IMG/VR virus record: IMGVR_UViG_3300007345_004370
Span: 1-42,751 of that record
Length of the DNA: 42,751 nt
Reading direction: 5' to 3' (one strand)
Origin: a virus
Below the pieces are notes generated by a model, which saw only the letters and a list, made by a program, of their open reading frames with translations, searched no databases and was not told where the DNA came from. Position 1 is the first letter of the stretch; each line of letters begins with the position of its first letter. Both the position numbers and the translations under genes were made by a program. Shown here one piece after another: positions 32,101 through 40,519 of the stretch.

Positions 32101-35100
32101 TCCTAAATAGTATTCAAAGTCTGATCTAACGTCTGAATTAAATTTGATAGGTTGTACTACTGAATTACCAGTACCATCAAATGATCTATCTTGGTTACCT
32201 GAACTGATTGTACTTGCGTCATCAACTCTTGGTCTAAAGTCTAAACTATCTCTTAATTCATATCTAACACCTGTATGGTCTGAAGTGTAAGCAGGAATGT
32301 CTTCGTAATTAATTGCTGAATATGAGTCAACATCAAAATAATCTCCTGCACTATGAGAGTAATAGTTAAAGTTTACAAGTAATCTACCTGTTGGTGTTAA
32401 CGCACCAGTTTTTAATTTTATTCTACCAACATCATAGAAGTTATCTCTTTGACCTGTATCTAAATCAAATCTATCTGTAACGTCTGTATGTGATATTGTT
32501 GCATCCGTACTAAAGTCAGGTGCCATGTAAATTGAATTGATAGCAATTACGTCTGCTTTTGCTAAACTAATTACACCACTCTCTATTGTTGCCTGTGTAG
32601 ATACAGCAAGTGTTTCATTACTGTTAAGTGTTTTTGTTTTCGAAGTACCTACCGTTTTGTTTATAGTTAATAATGCTTTAACGTCATGTGAAGCGTAGTT
32701 AGCACCAAAGTCAATAGTTAATTGTGTTTTAGCAACATTTAAAGTAAAGATTGCAGAACCTTCGTGGTTATTTCCTGTCAAACTTAATACATCACCTACA
32801 GCACCAGAACCACCAGAACCTAAACTTGTAATTGAAATAGTAAAATCATTTTCTGATAAATCGGCAAACGTTTCATCTACACCAGCAGTAAATGTTGCAA
32901 TACCATCACCAGTTAGTGTTTTAATTTCATGTTTTCTAAATGTATAACTTGTATCTGAAGCATTACCATTTGCAGTTGTTCTTAATGTTTTAATATTTTC
33001 ATACGGCAGTTTGAATATAGAAATATTTTTATCAGGTGATTGTATTTTTGTTCTTCTTCTCGTTGCAATTGTTTTTGTGGATACGTCTGATCCACCAACA
33101 GCAGCTGATAGTGTTATTGAACTATCACTAATGATAGCCTCAACTATTCTAGTTAAAGAGGTACCACCGTCTGTAGTAAATGATATTGAATCGCCAACTA
33201 ATAATTCAGATGTAAATCTTGTATTGAAACCTGTTACAGATGTACCACTATTTGCGATAGATAGTGTACCTGTTAATGTTGCATTGTCGCCATTTGTAGC
33301 GTCTAATGCTGTATCAGCAGTAAATGTAGGCGAACCTGCCATTGCAATTTGTTTAACTTGTGGTATATCAAATGCAGTAACACCTTTTAAACCAACAGCG
33401 TCTGCTTGAATAACTGCTGTGTTACTTGATGTGCCACCTGTTATTGTTTCGCCAGTAGCAAAAGTACCTTGTACGTTTGATACTATAACTACACCATGTG
33501 CAGCTGCACCGCCTGAAGTATAACTAGTAAATCCTGATCCATCAATTGAAGTAGTGCCGTCTGTGTCGTATAATTCAAAATTTGATGCCGATGGATTTCT
33601 AACCGTATAAACGTTACCATTTAATTCAGTCATACCACCTACACCTGTTATTGTTACTTGTTGACCTTCTTTAAATTTATTTGAAGATGTAATAACTACA
33701 GGATCAGCTGCTGTTGCACCTGTGATTGTAGCACTTTCTGTAGTAGATACAGATTGAACTGTTGCAGTAGCACCAGAAGTACTACCAGTTACAGTTTCAC
33801 CTGTTGTAAATGCTTGTGCAGTTTTAATATTTAAGTGTGTAAATAAAACTATATCAAAAAGATAATGTTTATAAACAGCACTTGTTACACTTGAACTTGA
33901 AAATATGTTTGAAGCAGCAGTACCTGAAGAATATTCAAAGCCTCTACTTTTTGCTCTACCAATTGTAGTAATATCTGAACTTGATCCTGTGTTTGCAGTA
34001 CCACGTGAACTTGTTGCTGTATTGTGTAAAGTTAAACCTTTAAATCCTTCTACACCTGAAGCAGTTGAAATGTCAGGAGAACCATAAACGTTTGTTACGT
34101 TTACAAAGTTACCTACATCAAATCTAGTACTAAAATTATTTTGTGTGTCAAAATCTCTTGCCTTATCTACAGGTAAAAAAGTTGTTGCGATTGTGTCTAT
34201 CTCATAACCTTTTACATATGCTTTTCCAGGAGAGAATCCTACTGCAAGTTTAGTTGCGTCACCACCTGCTGATGATGTAAAGATACCTCTATTGTTGCCT
34301 GAAGATAAATGTTCTCTAACATCTATATCAAAAGGTCTTACAACATAGTCACCACTTTCGTCAAATGTTCTACGAGCAAGTGTATCTTCTAATACAGCGT
34401 ATTCAGTTGTTCTAACTTGGTTTTGTAATACACCACTTGACAATCTTAACAATTCATAGAAGTTACTATCTTCAGTATTGTTTAATGCTTTTTTGCCTAA
34501 TGTTAAAAGTATTTTAAATCTGTGAGCGCCAGGAGCGTTTGAGTTTGATACGCCTTGTGCGTTATCGTTTAGAGATGTATCATCACCAGGTGCAACAAAA
34601 GATTCTGTTACTGATAAACCAACTCTATAACTAGGAGTATCTGAATATTTTTCAAGTATTAAAGTTTGTGCAGATACTTGAACGTGAAAACCATTGATGT
34701 AATATACACCTTCTTTAATCTGTGCAGCTGATCCTGTATGACAAGAAGCAACAACAGCTGTTGAAGTATTAGATGATGTTATTGTTTCACCATGTGTAAA
34801 AGGAATTTGTGCACCATCAGAAGCAGTATTCATGTATTTAACGAATAGTGTATCTGGATCAGTACCGTCTGTAGCAACAGCGTTTACAACTTTAGCAGTA
34901 ACGCCTGAAGTACCACCTGTTAGTGTAGTGTCAATATAACTATCTACAGTTGAAGCAGATTTAGATGTTAACTTAACAGCATAGTATTTTAAATCGTAAC
35001 CAATTTCACCAGGAATGACCATTGATCCCTTATCAAAAAGGTGATCTGACATTCTTTCTATTTGATTTTGTAATTGTGTTTGAGATTGAGTTAATTCTCT

Positions 35101-35205
35101 AGCCTGAACAGCAAAAGCAGGTCTAAAAAGTATTCTGTGAAACTTTTTTGACTCTGTAAAATCGTCATAGTAAGGACTGACATTAAAATCAGTTGGACTT
35201 GGCAT
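29140..35205 (-). CDS. giant virion protein, DUF4815-type
   Basis: A 2021-residue structural protein, the largest gene here. The N-terminus, MPSPTDFNVSPYYDDF followed by FHRILFRPAFAVQARELTQ, is the hallmark of the DUF4815 family found in marine T4-like phages, with a coiled-coil LQNQIERMSDHLF next. The long middle is made of beta repeats, several containing GE(T)(I/V)T-G or S-T-S-x-x-T units. Later come FDNIDVTAYVTPDGGALGG, a DPLAQTFLIDDEGGVFLTSIDI region typical of the family, and a C-terminal jelly-roll-like domain ending VLRDMRGIALAI. It is likely part of the baseplate rim or side fibres. It follows the gp8-like gene by 16 bases. Confidence 0.8.
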   Translation of the reverse strand: MPSPTDFNVSPYYDDFTESKKFHRILFRPAFAVQARELTQSQTQLQNQIERMSDHLFDKGSMVIPGEIGYDLKYYAVKLTSKSASTVDSYIDTTLTGGTSGVTAKVVNAVATDGTDPDTLFVKYMNTASDGAQIPFTHGETITSSNTSTAVVASCHTGSAAQIKEGVYYINGFHVQVSAQTLILEKYSDTPSYRVGLSVTESFVAPGDDTSLNDNAQGVSNSNAPGAHRFKILLTLGKKALNNTEDSNFYELLRLSSGVLQNQVRTTEYAVLEDTLARRTFDESGDYVVRPFDIDVREHLSSGNNRGIFTSSAGGDATKLAVGFSPGKAYVKGYEIDTIATTFLPVDKARDFDTQNNFSTRFDVGNFVNVTNVYGSPDISTASGVEGFKGLTLHNTATSSRGTANTGSSSDITTIGRAKSRGFEYSSGTAASNIFSSSSVTSAVYKHYLFDIVLFTHLNIKTAQAFTTGETVTGSTSGATATVQSVSTTESATITGATAADPVVITSSNKFKEGQQVTITGVGGMTELNGNVYTVRNPSASNFELYDTDGTTSIDGSGFTSYTSGGAAAHGVVIVSNVQGTFATGETITGGTSSNTAVIQADAVGLKGVTAFDIPQVKQIAMAGSPTFTADTALDATNGDNATLTGTLSIANSGTSVTGFNTRFTSELLVGDSISFTTDGGTSLTRIVEAIISDSSITLSAAVGGSDVSTKTIATRRRTKIQSPDKNISIFKLPYENIKTLRTTANGNASDTSYTFRKHEIKTLTGDGIATFTAGVDETFADLSENDFTISITSLGSGGSGAVGDVLSLTGNNHEGSAIFTLNVAKTQLTIDFGANYASHDVKALLTINKTVGTSKTKTLNSNETLAVSTQATIESGVISLAKADVIAINSIYMAPDFSTDATISHTDVTDRFDLDTGQRDNFYDVGRIKLKTGALTPTGRLLVNFNYYSHSAGDYFDVDSYSAINYEDIPAYTSDHTGVRYELRDSLDFRPRVDDASTISSGNQDRSFDGTGNSVVQPIKFNSDVRSDFEYYLGRVDKIFLDKDGNFKVLKGASSLEPRVPGTLDNAMHLYTLFLPAYTLDTSEVGIEHVDNKRYTMRDIGRIEKRIETTEYYTQLSLLETAAQNLQIQDSNGFDRFKNGFVVDNFTGHGIGDVGNNDYKVSIDYANGELRPTFHEDAVQLIERDDDGTAITADDRTTHNYQKTGDLITLPYTEETLIDQPYASKAINVNPFGVFTWIGAIELTPPGDEWKETERAPELVINNPNGSWDNLTKNSGNSNQLSEFPMSTVWNSWQDTWTGRPVETERKNVGTYKKRGGHGWRVIAKEEVTTAQQVSQTRTGIRAVAVPETVRTSIGDRVVSVAFVPFIRSRTLTFTATRLKPNTRVYPFFDNIDVTAYVTPDGGALGGNLVTDANGKVEGTFAIPDPKTNSNPRWRTGQRLFRLTSSSSNSLTNANVETAANVEYVARGLLETVRETIISSREARVEMRSVTESQSITRTSTRTEERQVGYHDPLAQTFLIDDEGGVFLTSIDIFFSTKDAAIPVTVQVRDVVNGYPGQKILPFSEVTLNPSAVITSTDGTTATKFTFASPVYIQSNVEYCFVVMANSQDYNAYVARIGETSLDTNRTISAQPYAGVLFKSQNGMTWSAEQNEDMKFKLRRAEFSNVTGTVTLTNDTLGTRTLKNNALRTTNGSGVIRVFHPNHGMHGTSNNVTIAGVPSGDHNGIAHSDINGTYTSISNVTLDSYDITTSGTATATGDVGGVAVTATQNRLFDVLNLGGIQTVTLPDTNIDFYVRTTSGRSIHGSETEFDLTTAANKVAVIGNDNIAFTAPQMVASEINETNETQIIGGKSFYTILELTTANTKLSPVLDTQRMSAFTIQNRLNSPTSSNTPNFVADTASIGTSSAAVYCTKPVLLENNSKALDIRLTANIRATSEVEMYFRAATDGDKLDDLGWTPFNTDGSPDSSIVPAEDDTTFKEYKYTASDINDFTNFQLKIVMKGTNSSYPPVLRDMRGIALAI

Positions 35206-35221
35206 TATCTATTTTCCCCTA

Positions 35222-36718
35222 TTAAAACTCAATAATGAGTTTGATGTTTTCAGTTTGGTCAGTCGCTCTTGCAATTTTTGTTCTATTTTCAACGTATAAG
35301 ATTTCTCCAGTATCATGTTTCAATTCAGGAGTAGCATAACCAGAAGTGAATGAAACATTGTTAACAGTTGAAGTAGTATTTTCGGGAGTACCTGTAGCAC
35401 TAGATGTTTGTCCAGTAATTACATTTGTACCACTAAAAGCAGTAACGTTACCATTTGTATCAGCACCAGCGCCATTGTGTCTAGTCTGAACATAATATAA
35501 AATTTTATTTGTAGCATCCCATTCAACAACTTTACCTACAGCACCTGTACTTGCCTGATTAATTTCTTCATCAACAACAAATGTTCCTGGAGTGGGTGAA
35601 GTATTAATTTTAACAGCATATGTGCCTCTTAATGTTGACGCAGAAGCAGCCGAACCAGCTGCGTTGTTTGGATTCTTAATTAAAGTAATTTTTCTAAAGT
35701 CGTTTGCAGCCGTAAAATCACCAGAGTTAGAACTTTCAGTTCCTTCTAATGTTGTATTTAACATAACAAAGAATCCACCTAATTCTTCTACGGCGTTAAA
35801 ACCATGACCACCTTTTGGTGGAATGATTACGTCTAATTCTGCACCTGATCCAGCACCACCAGCATTTGTAGCTGCAATGATGTCAGCATTTTTAATATAA
35901 CCTGAAGTGTAACCAGTACCAGCAGTTGTTATAGATACAGCAGTTATAGCGCCTGAAGTTAAAGTTACAGAGCAAACACCACCACTACCATCACCTCTAA
36001 TTGGCACAGCAGTTATTGTTCCTGATGTACCACCACCTGAAACTGTATAACTTGATCCACCAGTTTTAACTTTTACTACGTCTAGTGCGCCATCAACAGC
36101 AGCTGATGATACAGTTGAGTCAGTTGAAACTGCCATAAAGTCAGTTGATAAGAAATTTGATTGTTGAGCAGCAGATAAAGTGTACATATATTTCCACTTG
36201 TATCCATCACCAGTTGTAATTAAAGTTGTACCAGTACCTGTTGGTTCTACTGTCGAAGCAGTATTACCATCATTGTCTAAACACTTGTAAACGTTTCTAT
36301 CTGAAGTTATTACATAAAAAGTAGAGTCAAACAAAGTTGTTGCACCACTATTTGATGTAACCCTTGTTGATGTGCTACCTGTTACAAACTCCTCGTAATC
36401 GTGTCTGTAAATATCGTATGTTGTACCTGATGTCCAGTTTCTTCTAGGAATAACAAATGAAACGTCTGAACCTGTGATCTTTTTTGCAGCCAGCAGATCA
36501 TCATAGTTTTTAAATTCATTTAGTACACTATCACCTGGTGTAGTAGGTGCTGTTTCTGTACCTTCGTAGTCTGTTCTACCATCTGGTCTTGTTAAAGTAC
36601 CAAATTCTTGTGCTCTACCTATTCCTAAGTAGTAAACTGTTGGAGAAGCTTCAGAAAATGATTCCTGAAACTGTTCCGCATTGTTCATTCTAAATTTATT
36701 TGTTATTATTGCTGGCAT
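35222..36718 (-). CDS. gp8: gp8-like baseplate wedge protein
   Basis: A 498-residue protein. N-terminal IITNKFRMNNAEQF, YYLGIGRAQEFG, FVIPRRNWTSGTTY, NVYKCLDNDGN and TGDGYKWKYMYTL align by eye in order with T4 gp8 (TSKFR, FITFGRSEPW, VIPRRDW, YRCLD and GDGYVWEYL). gp8 is a baseplate wedge protein that forms a dimer and joins gp7, gp10 and gp6. The copy is longer than T4 gp8 (334) because of a Gly/Ser-rich beta insertion in its C-terminal half. It has a late box 16 bases before the ATG and AGAGGA as ribosome-binding site. Confidence 0.85.
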   Translation of the reverse strand: MPAIITNKFRMNNAEQFQESFSEASPTVYYLGIGRAQEFGTLTRPDGRTDYEGTETAPTTPGDSVLNEFKNYDDLLAAKKITGSDVSFVIPRRNWTSGTTYDIYRHDYEEFVTGSTSTRVTSNSGATTLFDSTFYVITSDRNVYKCLDNDGNTASTVEPTGTGTTLITTGDGYKWKYMYTLSAAQQSNFLSTDFMAVSTDSTVSSAAVDGALDVVKVKTGGSSYTVSGGGTSGTITAVPIRGDGSGGVCSVTLTSGAITAVSITTAGTGYTSGYIKNADIIAATNAGGAGSGAELDVIIPPKGGHGFNAVEELGGFFVMLNTTLEGTESSNSGDFTAANDFRKITLIKNPNNAAGSAASASTLRGTYAVKINTSPTPGTFVVDEEINQASTGAVGKVVEWDATNKILYYVQTRHNGAGADTNGNVTAFSGTNVITGQTSSATGTPENTTSTVNNVSFTSGYATPELKHDTGEILYVENRTKIARATDQTENIKLIIEF

Positions 36719-36733
36719 TGTTATTCCTCTTTA

Positions 36734-36741
36734 TATTTATA
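36734..36741 (-). promoter_or_regulatory. T4-type late promoter box TATAAATA
   Basis: A perfect minus-strand TATAAATA in the 32-base gap before the gp8-like gene, 16 bases from its ATG. Transcription would start about ten bases before the start codon, leaving space for the AGAGGA ribosome-binding site. Confidence 0.65.
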
Positions 36742-36750
36742 ATCTTTTTA

Positions 36751-37917
36751 TTACGATCCTGCACCATATAGTGATTTAACTGTTGATCCAGAACTATCTA
36801 ATATTTGCAATTCAACAGCACTTGTTAGTTGTGTTGAACTTATAGAACCCGATGTTACTGAAAATACTGTGCCTGATAGTGTTAATGACTGTCCTGCTGA
36901 ATATACTGCTGTTTCGGCAATTACAGAAAATGTAATATTTGTAGTACCAAATGTAATTGTACCATTAGTATTCATTACATATAATTCTCCAGCACCTGTA
37001 TTCCCTTCACTTACGAAAAAGGCATCACCTTCCCCCAAAGAGTCTGGATCAGAAGCACCATAACTGTCTGTATCTGTTGTTCTTGTTAATACCCAAGCAG
37101 TTGCACCATCACCAACAGTTGATACATAATATACACCATTGTGAGCTGCATTTGATTGATTATAAATTAAAACTCTATCATTTAAATTTAAAGCAACACC
37201 ATCAATTGAAATGGCTGCTAAAGTACCTGTGTTAGTTAAAGTTGCACCAACACCTAAAGTACCGTTATCATATGAAGCATTTAAATTTATTGGCGACTCT
37301 ACTCTTACTGCTGTATGATAATGTATACCTGCAGCTGCAACATTATCAACATAAGTTTTAATTGCTTTTGCTGAAGCAAGTGTAGTATCTGTGCCTGCAA
37401 CTGTAGTTAAATCTGTGTCTAATACACCAGACGCTAAGTCAGCAACTTCAATGTTTGAAATTGAATTACCAGTGCCATTTGCGTCAAAAGTTTTATTAGT
37501 AAGTGCTGTTGTTGAGCCTGCAGTTATGTAACTTTGTAAATCACTTATTTGACTTTCTGTAATGGAAACACCTGAATTTATTGCAGCTTGGTGTTGTGTT
37601 ACACTTGATTGTGTAATATTAGCATCAGGAACATCAGCCCAAGTAACTGCTGATGATAAATCATTAGCTTCAGAAAATGAAGTTAAATAACCTGAGTCAT
37701 TTGTCCATTGACTTATATTACCTGATTTGTTAGTTAATGTATCTGTACTTGATGATGTAATATAACCAGCAGCTAATATATTTGTTAAAGTTGTACCGTC
37801 ACCTATTGCTGTGTAAATTTCATTAAAGTTATCATTAACTAAATCACCAGCGGCTCGAAGTGTTGAACCTGTGCCGTCATTTGCGATTGATCCGATGTTT
37901 ATTGTTTGTTTTGCCAT
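36751..37917 (-). CDS. tail-fibre-like virion protein
   Basis: A 388-residue fibre-type protein. The N-terminal KQTINIGSIANDGTGSTLRA and NDNFNEIYTAIG pattern is widespread in fibre and baseplate-associated proteins of marine T4-like phages. The middle has LTNKSGNISQW and ALTNKTFDANG units, which are the common LTNKT fibre repeats. A later LNDRVLIYNQSNAAHNGVYYV strand block resembles phage fibre head domains. The C-terminus, LQILDSSGSTVKSLYGAGS, is shared with the protein at 28084-28917. A late box lies 14 bases before the ATG. Receptor binding or adapter role is inferred. Confidence 0.7.
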   Translation of the reverse strand: MAKQTINIGSIANDGTGSTLRAAGDLVNDNFNEIYTAIGDGTTLTNILAAGYITSSSTDTLTNKSGNISQWTNDSGYLTSFSEANDLSSAVTWADVPDANITQSSVTQHQAAINSGVSITESQISDLQSYITAGSTTALTNKTFDANGTGNSISNIEVADLASGVLDTDLTTVAGTDTTLASAKAIKTYVDNVAAAGIHYHTAVRVESPINLNASYDNGTLGVGATLTNTGTLAAISIDGVALNLNDRVLIYNQSNAAHNGVYYVSTVGDGATAWVLTRTTDTDSYGASDPDSLGEGDAFFVSEGNTGAGELYVMNTNGTITFGTTNITFSVIAETAVYSAGQSLTLSGTVFSVTSGSISSTQLTSAVELQILDSSGSTVKSLYGAGS

Positions 37918-37930
37918 ATATCTCTCTTAC

Positions 37931-37938
37931 TATTTATA
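37931..37938 (-). promoter_or_regulatory. T4-type late promoter box TATAAATA
   Basis: A perfect minus-strand TATAAATA in the 23-base gap upstream of the fibre gene, 14 bases before the ATG at 37917. The predicted leader is only a few bases beyond the AGAGAG ribosome-binding site. Confidence 0.65.
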
Positions 37939-37940
37939 TC

Positions 37941-40514
37941 TTAACCTGCATCCATTGTAATATTAGTATTATCAAATGTGGTTTGTGTTTCATCAAAAGT
38001 ATCACCTTGTAAAACACCTATTTGTGCAGGAATTGTGAAATTTGTTTTGATTTTTCTACCATCCTCTGAAGATGTCATTAAAAATATTGCGTTAGAACCA
38101 TCTAGTGATGTTCTTGTACCTTTTACTTTAATAGCACTTAATTGTTCAAATGTAATACCACTACTACTAGGCGTTCCGTTTGCTGTAAGACCAAATGCAG
38201 TTTGTATCATTTTGTTTATTGTGCCAAATCTAGGTCCTGCATATACAAATCCTTGTCTTACATTGACATTGTTTATAGTACGTCTAACTCTACTTACATA
38301 ATCTATTACAAGTGGTTGTGTTTTTAAAGTTACATCTCTTGTTGTTTTATCAAATTGTGTTATAGTATCTGTATCAAAATCAGCTGCAACAGCCGCTTTT
38401 GCATTTGCTCTTAAACTTGTACCATCTGTTTCTGTACCCAATCTACGACCAATAAGTTTTGAGTAAATTCTTGTAAGTAGAGTTTTTAAGATACCTTCTA
38501 CACCAGAGTTTACTCCAGTTATTCTTCTAATCTGAGCATTTAAACTTGACTGTATGGCAATCTCACCTTGAAAATAAAAACCAGCAGAGTGTAAAGTTTT
38601 TACATATGCGTCACGCCATTCATTAATTGATCTACCAACTTTTATGATATATGAATAATCTTGGTATAATAAACTGTCTTGTATTTTCATTGAGTTTTCA
38701 GATACCCAACCATCTTCGTTTATAAAAGTACCATCTGTAGTTACAACTGTACCTGTTGAAACTGTACCAGTTGCTTGTTGTAATCTTAATGCAGTAAATG
38801 TAGCGCCATTACCACCAGTAATTGTTTCTCCCTCTACAAATGATCCACTATGATTTTTTGCTTTTACAATATTCAAATCCGTATCTATAGAAACTATCTC
38901 AGCAGTAACACTACTAGTACCACCAGTTATTGTTTCTCCTTCACTTAAACCACCTGAAAGACCATTGTATAAAATATAAGTTGGTAACTTTATTGTTGGT
39001 GCAGGACTTGCTTGATAATTATAACCAGACTCAATTACTTTCATTGTTAATGCACGTCCTATTTCAGAACCATATGCTAATAGTTTTGCACCACTACCAC
39101 CAGATGACGTAACCGTCACACTAGGTAAAGATGTATAACCATTACCAAACTCAATCATTCTAACATCTGTAATATCTTCGTTACCTGAACCTGCTTCTTG
39201 TACAACTTTGTTACCAAAATATTGGTCATTCTTACCTGTTTCATCTTCTAATATTAATTGACCTGTACCAGACTCTAATGTAACACCACCATTTACAACT
39301 GATACTCTTGCAGTCGCATTTCCTGTGCCAAAGTTTATGGTATCACCTACAGCGTAACCTGTACCACCTGTATCTACTAATACTTCTTGTATTGTACCAG
39401 GACCTATTGTACCAACTTTAACATTTGCACCTGTACCACCTGCTGTTATTTCTACTTGGTCATCTTCGTTATATAATGCACCATCATTTGTAATTGTTTT
39501 TTGATCTATAATTTTTGAAACTGTTAATGAAACTAAAACATCAGCGTCTGTATTATCTGTACCTGTAATTGTTTCACCAGCAACAAAAGTACCAGAAACA
39601 GAATTATCACCTACAACTAATTCAGTAACTTCTACACCACCTATTAAAAATTTAAATACATCTTCTACAATTGCAGTCGCTTCATTTATATTTGTATCTG
39701 TCGGGTTGTTTGCTTGTGTGATTGTTTGACCTATAAGATTTGTAGGCTCTGAATTACCTAATGCTAAACAACGAATTATTTTTTTAGTATCCCATTTACC
39801 ATCAGACACCCTTAATATTTCATCTTTAGGGTATCTTATTTCAGCGTCTTCGTTTAAAAGTAATTTAAAAAATATTTCACTTGCACGTTTTGTACCTTTA
39901 GATTGATATAGTGATTTAATATTTTTTGTAAGATTTCTTTTATCTATACCTTCGTATAATCTATCAGGTACACTTGTTAAAAATGAGTTTCTAAATTTAG
40001 ATAAGAAACCTGATATAGTTTTATCTACATCAGCGTAATCTAAAAGTTGTTGAATATTTTGAACTGGGTTTGCTCTGTACTTACCTATAGTTGCCTGAGC
40101 ACCTGAAGACGAACCTGTTATTAATTCACCTTCTATAAATTTATTTTGATGAGTAACAAACAAACGACCACCACCATCAACGTCTTCTATTATTACTGTT
40201 GTCGTTGCACCAGATGTAGAACCTGTAATAGTTTCGCCGTTTATAAAATCACCATAACTTGTGTCTTCTAAAAGAACGTTATCGTCACCATCATCTTTAC
40301 TTACGTTTGTACCATCAAGTACAATCTTTGCAGCTGTTGTACCTTCTAATACTAAATGATCTGGATCGCCAATGTTTGTTAATGTAATCTCAGCTGATTC
40401 CATCAACTGATAATATGCTTTTACAAAGTCTAAAAATAATGGGTGGTCTTCAAGTACAAAATCAGGTACTTGTGAATTTATAAGGTTTGATATTTTATCT
40501 TTAAAGTCGGCCAT
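37941..40514 (-). CDS. large baseplate or fibre protein, possibly in the gp7 place
   Basis: An 857-residue virion protein. The helical N-terminus (FKDKISNLINSQVPDFV, then EDHPLFLDFVKAYYQLME) is a known marker of a structural protein next to gp6 in marine T4-like phages. Several GE(T/L)ITG units follow in beta-rich repeats, along with a helical segment (LLDYADVDKTISGFLSKFRN, then SLYQSKGTKRASEIFF). YQDYSYIIKVGRSINEWRD is another recognisable block. It sits between gp6 and the fibre and gp8 genes, the place of T4 gp7, but I see no clear gp7 similarity, so no symbol is given. It starts 5 bases after gp6. Confidence 0.7.
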   Translation of the reverse strand: MADFKDKISNLINSQVPDFVLEDHPLFLDFVKAYYQLMESAEITLTNIGDPDHLVLEGTTAAKIVLDGTNVSKDDGDDNVLLEDTSYGDFINGETITGSTSGATTTVIIEDVDGGGRLFVTHQNKFIEGELITGSSSGAQATIGKYRANPVQNIQQLLDYADVDKTISGFLSKFRNSFLTSVPDRLYEGIDKRNLTKNIKSLYQSKGTKRASEIFFKLLLNEDAEIRYPKDEILRVSDGKWDTKKIIRCLALGNSEPTNLIGQTITQANNPTDTNINEATAIVEDVFKFLIGGVEVTELVVGDNSVSGTFVAGETITGTDNTDADVLVSLTVSKIIDQKTITNDGALYNEDDQVEITAGGTGANVKVGTIGPGTIQEVLVDTGGTGYAVGDTINFGTGNATARVSVVNGGVTLESGTGQLILEDETGKNDQYFGNKVVQEAGSGNEDITDVRMIEFGNGYTSLPSVTVTSSGGSGAKLLAYGSEIGRALTMKVIESGYNYQASPAPTIKLPTYILYNGLSGGLSEGETITGGTSSVTAEIVSIDTDLNIVKAKNHSGSFVEGETITGGNGATFTALRLQQATGTVSTGTVVTTDGTFINEDGWVSENSMKIQDSLLYQDYSYIIKVGRSINEWRDAYVKTLHSAGFYFQGEIAIQSSLNAQIRRITGVNSGVEGILKTLLTRIYSKLIGRRLGTETDGTSLRANAKAAVAADFDTDTITQFDKTTRDVTLKTQPLVIDYVSRVRRTINNVNVRQGFVYAGPRFGTINKMIQTAFGLTANGTPSSSGITFEQLSAIKVKGTRTSLDGSNAIFLMTSSEDGRKIKTNFTIPAQIGVLQGDTFDETQTTFDNTNITMDAG

Positions 40515-40519
40515 TTCAT

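Noticed and set aside
29261-38327. Plus-strand open frames opposite the virion genes
   Set aside because: They mirror low-complexity Thr/Ser/Gly codons of the minus-strand genes, have no ribosome-binding sites and no recognisable protein pattern.
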